DNA from: Bacteroidota bacterium
GTDB lineage: Bacteria > Bacteroidota > Bacteroidia > Chitinophagales > Chitinophagaceae
Length of the DNA: 40,531 nt
Assembly (NCBI GenBank): GCA_028876495.1
Contig: JAGWRO010000066.1
Coordinates: forward strand, 1 to 40,531
Direction: 5' to 3'
Positions 25,023-33,654 of this stretch are shown here, in pieces. Numbering within the stretch: the stretch's first letter is position 1; each line of letters begins with the position of its first letter. The position numbers and the translations under genes are program-made. The notes under the pieces were generated by a model. The model saw nothing but the letters and a program-made list of their open reading frames with translations. It did no database searches and was not told the DNA's origin.

Positions 25023-26642
25023 TTACTTCAACAACCACATACTTTGATTCAAATCATCATCAGAAAATTGCTGAGCTGAGATGGCAGCATTCCAGTTAGC
25101 ACTATTTTGGGTTTGCTCTGATACAGGATAAGCCCATCTTTTTGGAATAACGCCGTTGTTTCCCACGCCGGCTCCTGCCTGAAACTCCGGAACACCTGTC
25201 CTGCGCCAGTTGTAATAAGCTTCGTATCCTGAGTTCTCAAACATGGCTAAGTATTTCTGCATCACGATCTCGTTAATAGCCGTTGCAGGCGTTGAGGATA
25301 GCTTCACTTCCGGTTGGGCATAATAGCCCGAAAAATTAAAAGTATATGGATAAGGAGCCACCTGGGTTACAGAATTGGCGCCGGGAGGAAGAAAATAAGC
25401 TGTAAAACTTGTTTTACTGGTATCGATGCCATAGAACTTCATTGATTCATTAATACCTGTTTTGTACCATGTTTCAGCATTGCCATTGATCCAGCCGCGC
25501 TCGATAGCCTCGGCAATATTGAAACACATTTCTTTATAACCTACCAATACATCAGGCTCACCGGTAAAATTGGAATAATACCTGTAACGATTAATAAATG
25601 AATACAATCCTGCACTGGCATTACCATACATGCTCTGTACCGGCTCGCCGGTGCTGGCCCCTTTAAAATATTTGAATTGCGCCGGGTTGGGATCATTACC
25701 TGCAAGCGCGGTTGCCGGTTCGCAGGTAACGAAAACGCGGGGATCTTTTAAATTAGTGAGCGCCCCCACATAAGTGGCAGCCATATTAAACCGGCCGGCA
25801 ATTGAACCAAAATTGCTCGGGTTGAAAGGGTAGGTACTGTAAGTATTGCTGCTGCCGGGATTGTAGGCAAAAGCAAAATCATCATCCTGGCTTTCAAAAA
25901 CCGGGTATTTTGTGGGATTGTTAATAATGGCTGCAAACTGTGCAGGAACTGCCAGGTCTCCATCGCCGGATTTGCTGCTCAGGCTGATGAGTACTCTTAG
26001 TTTAAAAGAATTCACCAATTTCTGCCACTTGCTCAAATTTCCTGCATAATACAGATCATTAGCGGCAGCAATAGAATTATCGTTGGCAGAAATTAAAGAA
26101 GCAAAGTCGGTATTGGCCGTATCCAATTCATTTAATACATATTTAAAGACATCTTTCTGGAGCGAATAGGCCGGGGTTGAATTGGCCGGAGCCTGTAAAG
26201 CTTCAGTCATTGGTACATCTCCGAAAAGAGAAGTCAGGTTATAATAATAGTAGGCGCGGATAAACCTTCCCACAGCCTCAAACGGGTTTACAACTGCCGC
26301 ACCTCTCAAAGTTGCTTCTTTTTCCATCTGAACCACATTTTTAAGGACAAGGTAAGGCTGGAAAGAACCGTCAGACCAGGAGTAAATGTTATTGCCATAA
26401 TAGTCATAGTTCTGGCAGTGATACTGGTTCCAGTCCTGCACATTGTCCCATGAATTGATACCTCCCAGATTACCCTGGCTGCCTGTGCCTGATAAATCTG
26501 TAAGCACTGTTCCTAATATTAAATTGGGTGGCACGCTGGCCGGATTGTTGGGGTTTACCTGCTTCTCCTGAATCTGTTTGTTACAGGATAGCACCAGTAT
26601 CGCTGATAAAGCCACGTAAATTATTGTTAGTATTTTTTTCAT
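25023..26642 (-). CDS. SusD/RagB-like substrate-binding outer-membrane lipoprotein
   Basis: 539 residues. The lipoprotein signal ends in the lipobox LVLSC with Cys20. The helical SusD fold with TPR-like segments follows, including GRFIRAYYYYNLTSLFGDVPM (about residues 125-145), the region where SusD proteins carry TPR1. The overall pattern resembles the SusD-like_2 (PF12771) group, which is less tied to starch or glycans. SusD forms a lid on its SusC partner, which is encoded just upstream, and captures the substrate at the cell surface. Its place in front of phosphonate enzymes suggests a phosphonate-containing ligand (inference). Confidence 0.9.
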   Translation of the reverse strand: MKKILTIIYVALSAILVLSCNKQIQEKQVNPNNPASVPPNLILGTVLTDLSGTGSQGNLGGINSWDNVQDWNQYHCQNYDYYGNNIYSWSDGSFQPYLVLKNVVQMEKEATLRGAAVVNPFEAVGRFIRAYYYYNLTSLFGDVPMTEALQAPANSTPAYSLQKDVFKYVLNELDTANTDFASLISANDNSIAAANDLYYAGNLSKWQKLVNSFKLRVLISLSSKSGDGDLAVPAQFAAIINNPTKYPVFESQDDDFAFAYNPGSSNTYSTYPFNPSNFGSIAGRFNMAATYVGALTNLKDPRVFVTCEPATALAGNDPNPAQFKYFKGASTGEPVQSMYGNASAGLYSFINRYRYYSNFTGEPDVLVGYKEMCFNIAEAIERGWINGNAETWYKTGINESMKFYGIDTSKTSFTAYFLPPGANSVTQVAPYPYTFNFSGYYAQPEVKLSSTPATAINEIVMQKYLAMFENSGYEAYYNWRRTGVPEFQAGAGVGNNGVIPKRWAYPVSEQTQNSANWNAAISAQQFSDDDLNQSMWLLK

Positions 26643-26677
26643 GCGTATATTTTTTATTTTTTTTATTTACCACATGG

Positions 26678-26695
26678 ATCCGATAGCTATCGGAT
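26678..26695. repeat. Perfect 18-base palindrome between susC and susD
   Basis: ATCCGATAGCTATCGGAT is its own reverse complement; with flanking TGG and CCA (one bulged base) it can form a longer hairpin. It lies in the 134-base gap between susC and susD and may tune the relative amounts of the two proteins or be a dispersed repeat of this genome. Confidence 0.7.
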
Positions 26696-26776
26696 TCCAC
26701 ATAAAAATTTTCATCGCGTTGGGTATAAGTTGCCCGAAAATTTTATGATGCATTTCATTTTTTTTCTGTTGACGAA

Positions 26777-29700
26777 TTAAAAAGTAAGATTAATATTGAA
26801 ACCATAATTGCGGGTAGTAGGCGTTTGCAAATCCGAACTACCATTCTGCGTATATTGGTCCACGTCCACGTCTTTATACCGGTTGGGGAAGAAATACAAT
26901 AAGTTCCTGCCCACCAGTGAAACACTCGCTCCGTGAATAAATGACCTGTTGCCAAAAACATTTTCCGGTAAGTTGTAAGTTATGGTCACCTCTCTCAGCT
27001 TGGCATAGGTCTTTTTAATAATATCCAGGTCGGGAACGGAAGCCATACGGGTAACAAAGGGTTGTACCTCGCTTTTGGTAGTATTGGTGGTTTCAGTAAG
27101 TTGCTTCATATTGGTGATTTCACCGGTAATCGGGTCAAGTTTAATAGGTGCACCTGTGAGGTTTACACCCACCCCGGTGTATGCAGCAATATTGGCTTCA
27201 TCACTTGGGCGAGCCACCCCAAAAGCGCCGGTGGCTGCTTCAATATGACGACCACCCTGCAAAGTTTTCTTCCTGACATAATCTTCCATAACCCCGCCAA
27301 CCATTCCGTCAAACTGGAAGTGCAATGAAAAATTCTTATAGCTTACAGTATTTACTAATCCCCATATCCAATCCGGATCAGCATGCCCGAAAACTTTTTT
27401 GGCAGATACCCCAAGATCTGAAAACCGGGTATAGACGCCTGAAGTAGGGTCAATCACCATTTTGCCATCCGGTGTTCTCACGAAGGCATTACCATAAACA
27501 AGGTCAATCCTTTGTCCGTTATATTCATAATTGTTGGGATTGGAATTTTTAACCCATTTCCTTACATAAGTAGAAAAGTTTGCCGTTACGTTCCAGCTAA
27601 AACCATTCAGGTTACTAATTGGTTTTGCATTCAGCACTACTTCCCACCCGTCGTTTGTATAAACGTTACCATTGGTAAGGAAAGAAGAATAGCCGGATGC
27701 AGAAGAAGTTCCCTGGTTTACAATTCCGGTGTTCCTGTAGTGATAGTGTGTTATATCAATACCCACCCTGTTTTTAAACATCCTCAGATCTGCTCCAAAC
27801 TCAGTCGCTTTCCTGTCGGAAGTATAAATCGTCTGGCTTACTGTCTGGTCAGAATATTGAGCGCTGTTCTGGCTGTTGTATGTAGGTGAAAGTGAATAGG
27901 TTTGAGAGAACTGGTAAGCCGGGCCTCCGTAAGGAGAAAGCCAGGTATAACCATAACCACCTGCAGGCGTAGCGCTTACATCAGGTGAAAACATAGGGGA
28001 AGTTCCTCCATCCTTGCTTTCAGCATACGACCCTCTTAATTTAAGAAAGGAAATGACTTTTGGAAGTTTCGCATATTCCGAAACAACCGTGGCAAGGTTG
28101 AAAGAAGGATAATAATAACTGTTGGTGTTGGCAGGAAGTGCTGATGATTTATCAACCCGTCCTGTAACGTTGGCTGTAACAAAAGTTTTGTAACCGAGAT
28201 CCGCAGAATAATAGGCGCTCAATACCAACATGCTGGAATGGAAACTGCTTCCTGTCAATGACCCCAAAGAGTTGGAAAAAGAATAAATACCCGGAACATT
28301 GAGGTAGTTGGTTGACGTAAAATCAGAGTTGAAACTAAAGTTCCTGTCTGTAGCCCCTACCAAAGCCTGTGCATCTAAAAATCCTAAAATATTATCCTTG
28401 TGATACCTTGCCTGGACATCTATATTTGATTCAAACATAGCTCTGCGGTCTTCGCGATAATCACCCTGGTGCAGTTCCCTGCCATACACATCCGCCGAAT
28501 AAGGCATCTTCTCAGAATTAAACATATCATACGCGGTCATGCTGGGTCTGAACTGGAAATCGATATTCGGGCTCAGTTTATAATTAAGTGACACATACCC
28601 GTATTCATTATTTTGGTAATGGCCTCTCAACCATTCGTACGACATAAACCATGGATTATTATAGCGGTAGTATTCCTCATAATTTTGCTGAATGCCTGTT
28701 TTACCCGGCTGCCAGTAATTTTTGATATTCGGATCATTCACGCTCCAGTCGGCACCTCCCCAAAGGATCAGGTTGTAGATGATACTGTTTGGCCCGTAAT
28801 TAACGTCGGGTACATTAGGAGTCGATTGCCTGCTATAATTAAAATAGGAAGTGAGGGTAAACTTCGGACTAAATCTTTCTGTAATGCTTGCTGTAAAGTT
28901 GGCATTGCTCAGCCTGGTGTTAGGTACAATACCCTTTTGATAGGTGTTACCCACTGATATTCTGAAATCAGTCTTTTCGGTTGAAGATCCAACCGATATG
29001 CTGGTTGAATTCAGAAGACCTGCCTGGATAAAGTTTTTGAGATTGTCTTTTCCTCTTGCCAGCCAGGGCGTCGGAGCAACATGTCCCTGGTATACTGTAC
29101 CATCAGCAAAAGTAGTAGTATAGGTCTGTGTAGGATCATACACGCCGTCATACTGGGGTAAAAGTTGCCCTCTGAACTGTGGACCCCATACATCGTAATC
29201 ATAGTCATTTAAGCCAACTCCTACGGCTCCGTTCCCAAAATAAGAAGCCGGGCTTGAGCCACCACCACCAAAGGCATACTTTCCATTGTCGCCGGGCCCG
29301 TAAGTGTCATTATATTTAGGTAAAGCAATAAATCCTTTGCTGATTTGAGTACTTGAATTAAAAGTTACCTGCAACCCTCTCCCGTGTTCCGACCCTTTTT
29401 TTGTGGTGATGATAATGGCACCATTCTTTCCCTGGAAACCATAGAGAGCGGCGGCATTTGGCCCCTTAAGTACAGTATAGGTTTCAATATCGTCAGAATT
29501 CAGGTTATACGTATCTGAACTGATAGGCACCCCGTCCACCACAAACAACGGCCTGTTTCCTGCGCCGTTCTCCCCGCGAATGATTACATCAGAAGGATGG
29601 CCGATCTCGGAATTAATATTGACCTGCAGGCCGGATACGGTTCCTTTCAGAGCGCTGATTGGGTCCGCTTCACGGGCTTTGGTGAATGCTGAAGCGTCAA

Positions 29701-30088
29701 CAGTCTGTAGTGCATAACCCAGGCGTTTAGCTTCTTTTTTAATACCGGTTGCGGTAACCACCACTTCATTTAGTTCTTCAACGGAGGTCGGAAGTTCTAT
29801 AACTACCTCTCTTCCACTTGCAGCAACTTCCTGTGTCTGGTGGCCCAAAAAGCTGAAAACAACTTTGCTCTTGTCGGGTACTGTCAGCTTAAATACCCCT
29901 TCGCTGTTGGTTGCCGTTCCAACAGAAGAATTTTTTACAGTAACGCTTACTCCTTGTAATGGAATTTTAGTAGAGGCATCCAACACTTTTCCGGTAAAAA
30001 CCGTCTGGCTAAAAGTGAAAGTTGAAAACAAAATAAGTGGGATTGTAAAGTAGAATGCTTTTGCAATTCTCTTGTAAAAACTAGTCAT
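26777..30088 (-). CDS. SusC/RagA-family TonB-dependent outer-membrane transporter
   Basis: About 1103 residues from the ATG at 30088. The open frame reaches back to a TTG at 30115, but the ATG gives a normal signal peptide (MTSFYKRIAKAFYFTIPLIL, ending FTFSQ). A CarboxypepD_reg-like domain follows (VFTGKVLDASTKIPLQGVSV). Next come the SusC plug region (ALKGTVSGLQVNINSEIGHP, DVIIRGENGAG, PLFVVDGVPI, TVLKGPNAAALYGFQGKNGA) and a long beta-barrel ending in Phe (NINLTF). It pumps substrate captured by SusD across the outer membrane with TonB energy. As first gene of the locus it probably follows the main promoter, which I could not pin down. Confidence 0.92.
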   Translation of the reverse strand: MTSFYKRIAKAFYFTIPLILFSTFTFSQTVFTGKVLDASTKIPLQGVSVTVKNSSVGTATNSEGVFKLTVPDKSKVVFSFLGHQTQEVAASGREVVIELPTSVEELNEVVVTATGIKKEAKRLGYALQTVDASAFTKAREADPISALKGTVSGLQVNINSEIGHPSDVIIRGENGAGNRPLFVVDGVPISSDTYNLNSDDIETYTVLKGPNAAALYGFQGKNGAIIITTKKGSEHGRGLQVTFNSSTQISKGFIALPKYNDTYGPGDNGKYAFGGGGSSPASYFGNGAVGVGLNDYDYDVWGPQFRGQLLPQYDGVYDPTQTYTTTFADGTVYQGHVAPTPWLARGKDNLKNFIQAGLLNSTSISVGSSTEKTDFRISVGNTYQKGIVPNTRLSNANFTASITERFSPKFTLTSYFNYSRQSTPNVPDVNYGPNSIIYNLILWGGADWSVNDPNIKNYWQPGKTGIQQNYEEYYRYNNPWFMSYEWLRGHYQNNEYGYVSLNYKLSPNIDFQFRPSMTAYDMFNSEKMPYSADVYGRELHQGDYREDRRAMFESNIDVQARYHKDNILGFLDAQALVGATDRNFSFNSDFTSTNYLNVPGIYSFSNSLGSLTGSSFHSSMLVLSAYYSADLGYKTFVTANVTGRVDKSSALPANTNSYYYPSFNLATVVSEYAKLPKVISFLKLRGSYAESKDGGTSPMFSPDVSATPAGGYGYTWLSPYGGPAYQFSQTYSLSPTYNSQNSAQYSDQTVSQTIYTSDRKATEFGADLRMFKNRVGIDITHYHYRNTGIVNQGTSSASGYSSFLTNGNVYTNDGWEVVLNAKPISNLNGFSWNVTANFSTYVRKWVKNSNPNNYEYNGQRIDLVYGNAFVRTPDGKMVIDPTSGVYTRFSDLGVSAKKVFGHADPDWIWGLVNTVSYKNFSLHFQFDGMVGGVMEDYVRKKTLQGGRHIEAATGAFGVARPSDEANIAAYTGVGVNLTGAPIKLDPITGEITNMKQLTETTNTTKSEVQPFVTRMASVPDLDIIKKTYAKLREVTITYNLPENVFGNRSFIHGASVSLVGRNLLYFFPNRYKDVDVDQYTQNGSSDLQTPTTRNYGFNINLTF

Positions 30089-30202
30089 AATTGGTTGGTT
30101 AAATTTGAGCTGCAAAACTCTCCTTCCAATGTTACCATACAGTTATTGGTAAATGAACAAATGTTTATAAAATTGTTAACAGAATGTTTGGCCCTTTTTC
30201 TT

Positions 30203-30242
30203 TAATCAGAGGATCGTTGGTTCAAGTCTGGCAGCTAGAGCC
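30203..30242 (+). other. tRNA 3'-half-like fragment
   Basis: TAATCAGAGGATCGTTGG is followed by TTCAAGTCTGGCAGCTAGAG. This looks like a variable loop, T arm (GGTTCAAGTC) and the beginning of an acceptor strand. No matching 5' half lies upstream. Such fragments are often left by integration of a mobile element into a tRNA gene. Confidence 0.4.
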
Positions 30243-30377
30243 GGAAATTTAAAATGGTTTCAAGGAATTAGAACCATATTTATTTGCAACTGTACTTGGA
30301 AAGTTCACGGTATGGATTGCTTCCGGAATAAAAATCGTTATTTTTTGTTGGTTTACTGTAAATGATTCACCCCGGTT

Positions 30378-30510
30378 TATTCAACAGGAAGCACCAAATG
30401 TTCTTCTTCTCTCATCTTAAGTTTAATGGATTTGCCGGATTCTTTCACCGCGATGACAGACGCAGTTATTATGCCTTTATGCCTGTCAATCGCTAAGCAA
30501 GTAATTTTCC
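30378..30510 (-). pseudogene. Decayed C-terminal ORF fragment
   Basis: Minus-strand translation gives KITCLAIDRHKGIITASVIA followed by VKESGKSIKLKMREEEHLV and a stop near 30378. It has no start codon context and is preceded by an in-frame stop. It may be the end of a lost enzyme gene; the family is not recognised. Confidence 0.3.
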
Positions 30511-30761
30511 TGTCCTAACGGTCTTCAGGCAATCATAAATGGTAGCTGTAAAAAAATGGGAATTATGAAATAAAAAGAAAAATAAAGGTTGTGAATTATT
30601 TGGTGGTATTGGTCATGAGACCTCGAAAAAGGAACACCCACTAAGTCTAAAAAATCATTTGCAGATAAAAGAATGATAGCCCACAAAAATAAAGGAACAC
30701 TTTACCACTATTGCAAAACAATTTCTTTAATAAACTATTTCAATTTACCCTCTTCTATTAT

Positions 30762-33053
30762 TTAAAGTCCCAGTTGTTGAATAATTCCCCGATAATCAGG
30801 GTTAGCAGAGTAATACTTCTTCAAAACAAGGCCATATTCCTTAGCTTTATCGATCTGATTGGAATTAAAATATAATATGCATAACGCATAATTGATATCT
30901 GCATCCAAAGGGGATAATTCCAACCCTTTATCAAACATATTTACTGCTTGTTGCCTTTTATTATGCTGCTCCAACAACAACCCATAATTGTAATATACCC
31001 TCGGGTTTTGTGTTTTTAAGGCTACTGCTTTTGAAAGGGCAACTTCCGCTTGCAAGGGATCTTTCATTTCATTATAAAGCAGGGCCATGTTAAAATAAAT
31101 ATGGTCATTTTTCGGATCCGTCATTAAGGCATCCTGCAATACTTTTAAGGCTTTACTGTTTTCACCCTTTATATTGTATAGCACCGATAAATTCAACCGG
31201 GCATAATTCAAGGCAGTGTCTTTTTTCAAACCCAACAGGTAAAACTTTTCGGCATTGTAATAGTCATTTAGCTTTAAATAATAATCTCCCGCCAACGCAT
31301 CTCCCGTTGAAAAATCTGTTTGGTATAAAGTATATGTTTCTAACTCCTTTTTTGCATTTGTAAAAGCAGCGTAATAAGAAGGGGGTACCTGGGCGGGAGG
31401 TATGGTGATATACAAATCCGCTGCTGCAATACGTACAGCCCTTACTTTATCAGAAAGGGCAGGGCCAACGGCATCCAGCCATACTTGTGCAGGAAAATCA
31501 GCAAGGCTTCGCAATGCCTGGTAGCGTATTTGTGCCTTTTTATCCTGGAGGCTTTTCAGTAATGTTTGTGAACTGTTTTCGGTATTGATATCTTTTAAAT
31601 AATACAAAGCCGTCGCCTTAATAATGGCCGGCGTAGCGGTATCATTTAGCAGGCGCATGATGTGTCCTTCACTATGGGCATCTTCTTTACTCGCGGGTAT
31701 AAGATCTTCCGCAAAATGATAAGCGCGGTTAGGCCCATACCATTTGACAACCGCATTGGCAGCCCATGTTGCTGATTTGTCTTTATGGCAATTATTGCAG
31801 GCATTCGGAGTGCCGTATTTTACCGATAGATCAGGCCGGGGAACGCGGAAAGTATGGTCGTACCTAAGATCATTACCCATGTAAATCTTTGAAGGCATGT
31901 GGCAGCTTTTACATTCTGCCCCTATTGTTCCTGCCTGGTGGAAAGTATGCGAAATATCGTCATAAGTTTTGGCATGGCATTGCAGGCATAACGCGTTGGT
32001 TGTATACAAAACTTTGCCGGAATGCGGGTTGTGGCAATTGCTGCATTCCACACCACGGCTGTACATTTTACTTTCCAAAAAAGAGGTGTAAACATAGTCT
32101 TCATCTTTTGCCTGTCCATCGGCATAATAAAATTCCTTCGTAGGAATCTGAGGTATATAGTTATCCAAAAATTGGGGTGACATTATCTTATCTGCACTTA
32201 CTTCTGACCTGCGTGAATGGCACGGAGCACAGGTATTGATCTGGGTTTGCTGGTTACTATTTTTTGTCATTTGGAGATAAGAATTCTTTACCTTTTCCCC
32301 ATTCTTATAGGCTTCGCTTTTTATATAGTCTATATGCATTTGACCAGCACCATGACAACTCTCACAGCTTACCGTCATCACACTGTAAGTGGTATGGTAA
32401 GTATCATTATTAAAATCGTAGTTTTTGTGAAGATTAGTACTGTGGCAGGCAGCACATTCAGTATTCCAGTTCTGGGCATTGCCTGTCCAATGCAGCCAGT
32501 CGTGCGCTGGTATTCTCTGGCCTGCATATTGGTGAAACCATCTTTTTTTATTAACGTCCCAGCATTGCCTGGTTACCTGAAGTCTTCCGCCGGGAAAAGC
32601 TATTAAATATTGCTGCAATGGATTATACCCAAATGTATATTTGATCTCATAGTCATGATTGTTACCATCAGGGCCTTGCGTATTAATATAATATTTTCCG
32701 GCTTTTTTAAAAAAATGGCTGGTAACACCGTCTGCGGTATAGGTCGTATTATTGAAATCACCTTCCACCGTTGAATCATTAGCCACTTGCATGGCTTTAA
32801 AATGATCGGAGGATAGCCAGTCTTTATATTGGCTTGCATGACAACTTTTACAGGTTTGGTCGCCTACATAATGATTTGAGTTAGTTGTTTCAACAGTCTT
32901 CTCGTCTTTTGGAGTGCACCTTTGAATCAACAGGGAGGCAAATCCTGACAGGAACAGTAAAACAACAATTATTTTAAGTTTTTTATTCAATTTCGTTAGT
33001 AAGCGGTTTTTAAATTTAATGCCGGGCTTCAGGAAAATTAGTTTCGAATGCAT
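30762..33053 (-). CDS. Octahaem c-type cytochrome with HEAT-like and TPR repeats
   Basis: 763 residues. A hydrophobic N-terminal segment (about 28-43, IIVVLLFLSGFASLL) should export or anchor it; the following QRC is a poor lipobox. Eight CxxCH haem-binding motifs lie between residues 68 and about 422: CKSCH, CAACH, CESCH, CAPCH, CSNCH, CLQCH, CKSCH and CNNCH. A HEAT-like region follows (about 445-550, including IRYQALRSLADFPAQVWLDA). The C-terminus (about 590-763) carries TPR repeats such as HIYFNMALLYNEMKDPLQAE. Such proteins occur in Bacteroidetes and Planctomycetes as periplasmic electron carriers of unknown partners. It appears to stand alone between intergenic regions. Confidence 0.88.
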   Translation of the reverse strand: MHSKLIFLKPGIKFKNRLLTKLNKKLKIIVVLLFLSGFASLLIQRCTPKDEKTVETTNSNHYVGDQTCKSCHASQYKDWLSSDHFKAMQVANDSTVEGDFNNTTYTADGVTSHFFKKAGKYYINTQGPDGNNHDYEIKYTFGYNPLQQYLIAFPGGRLQVTRQCWDVNKKRWFHQYAGQRIPAHDWLHWTGNAQNWNTECAACHSTNLHKNYDFNNDTYHTTYSVMTVSCESCHGAGQMHIDYIKSEAYKNGEKVKNSYLQMTKNSNQQTQINTCAPCHSRRSEVSADKIMSPQFLDNYIPQIPTKEFYYADGQAKDEDYVYTSFLESKMYSRGVECSNCHNPHSGKVLYTTNALCLQCHAKTYDDISHTFHQAGTIGAECKSCHMPSKIYMGNDLRYDHTFRVPRPDLSVKYGTPNACNNCHKDKSATWAANAVVKWYGPNRAYHFAEDLIPASKEDAHSEGHIMRLLNDTATPAIIKATALYYLKDINTENSSQTLLKSLQDKKAQIRYQALRSLADFPAQVWLDAVGPALSDKVRAVRIAAADLYITIPPAQVPPSYYAAFTNAKKELETYTLYQTDFSTGDALAGDYYLKLNDYYNAEKFYLLGLKKDTALNYARLNLSVLYNIKGENSKALKVLQDALMTDPKNDHIYFNMALLYNEMKDPLQAEVALSKAVALKTQNPRVYYNYGLLLEQHNKRQQAVNMFDKGLELSPLDADINYALCILYFNSNQIDKAKEYGLVLKKYYSANPDYRGIIQQLGL

Positions 33054-33438
33054 AAAATTATACTTGTTTATCCAAAAAAATCGGGAAATGTAGAAACACC
33101 TCCCGTTTCTTGATTATAGAAAATTGACCCGTAAAAAACTAAAATGACAACTGAACTATTCATCGTAAATTCAAAATTTATTTTTTTAACCACTAGAACC
33201 CCGGGTTTTGAAGTAATTTATTTATATCCAATTTTGAAGAACCGGATTTCAAGAATTACTTATCTCTAAAAAATGTATTAGAAACAGGAAAAGAAGTTTG
33301 AAATGTTTCATTAAACGAATCAAATTTGTTGATTACTATTTATGGAGTGTCAAAACATAAATTAAAAGTGTCTAAACACTTACGGCACTGCTTTCATATG
33401 ACATGCCATACCGTAACTTTATATAAACTATTAATTCA
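33054..33438. other. Intergenic region, nothing recognised
   Basis: About 385 AT-rich bases between the cytochrome gene and the small membrane protein gene. No open frame, repeat or clear promoter stands out. A near match to the Bacteroidetes -7 box (TACATTTC, minus strand) lies about 40 bases before the cytochrome start. Confidence 0.5.
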
Positions 33439-33636
33439 TCAATCATCGATTTTATTGGTATAAGATACTACAATCATGAATATACCAAACACAAGAAAGA
33501 GCACAGAACTCCACAAATTAACAGATGAATCCATCGTTATGTTTTGCGGTTTAATGAGAGCATATATTAAGATTAAGGCTCCCACTATCCCAAAAAAAAC
33601 CCCAATCACAAAGCGGAGATCCAACAATTTTTTCAT
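33439..33636 (-). CDS. Small two-helix membrane protein
   Basis: 65 residues with two clear transmembrane segments (about 8-27, FVIGVFFGIVGALILIYALI, and 42-60, LWSSVLFLVFGIFMIVVSY). It begins 18 bases after the symporter gene, so it is probably the last gene of the galactose operon. It may be a small partner of the symporter, but no family is recognised and no function can be given. Confidence 0.7.
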   Translation of the reverse strand: MKKLLDLRFVIGVFFGIVGALILIYALIKPQNITMDSSVNLWSSVLFLVFGIFMIVVSYTNKIDD

Positions 33637-33654
33637 AGATGATAATTAATAAGG

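Larger units (their letters stand above)
30089..30761. other. Intergenic region with tRNA-like fragment and decayed ORF
   Basis: About 670 bases without an intact gene. It holds a tRNA 3'-half-like stretch (30203-30242) and a decayed minus-strand reading frame (about 30378-30510). The rest is AT-rich and shows nothing recognisable. The susC promoter should be in its left part. Confidence 0.6.

Noticed and set aside
30062-30115. TTG at 30115 as the susC start
   Set aside because: The ATG at 30088 gives a normal signal peptide without nine extra polar residues.
30203-30242. A complete tRNA gene
   Set aside because: No 5' half, D arm or anticodon arm can be folded with this segment; only the 3' half resembles a tRNA.
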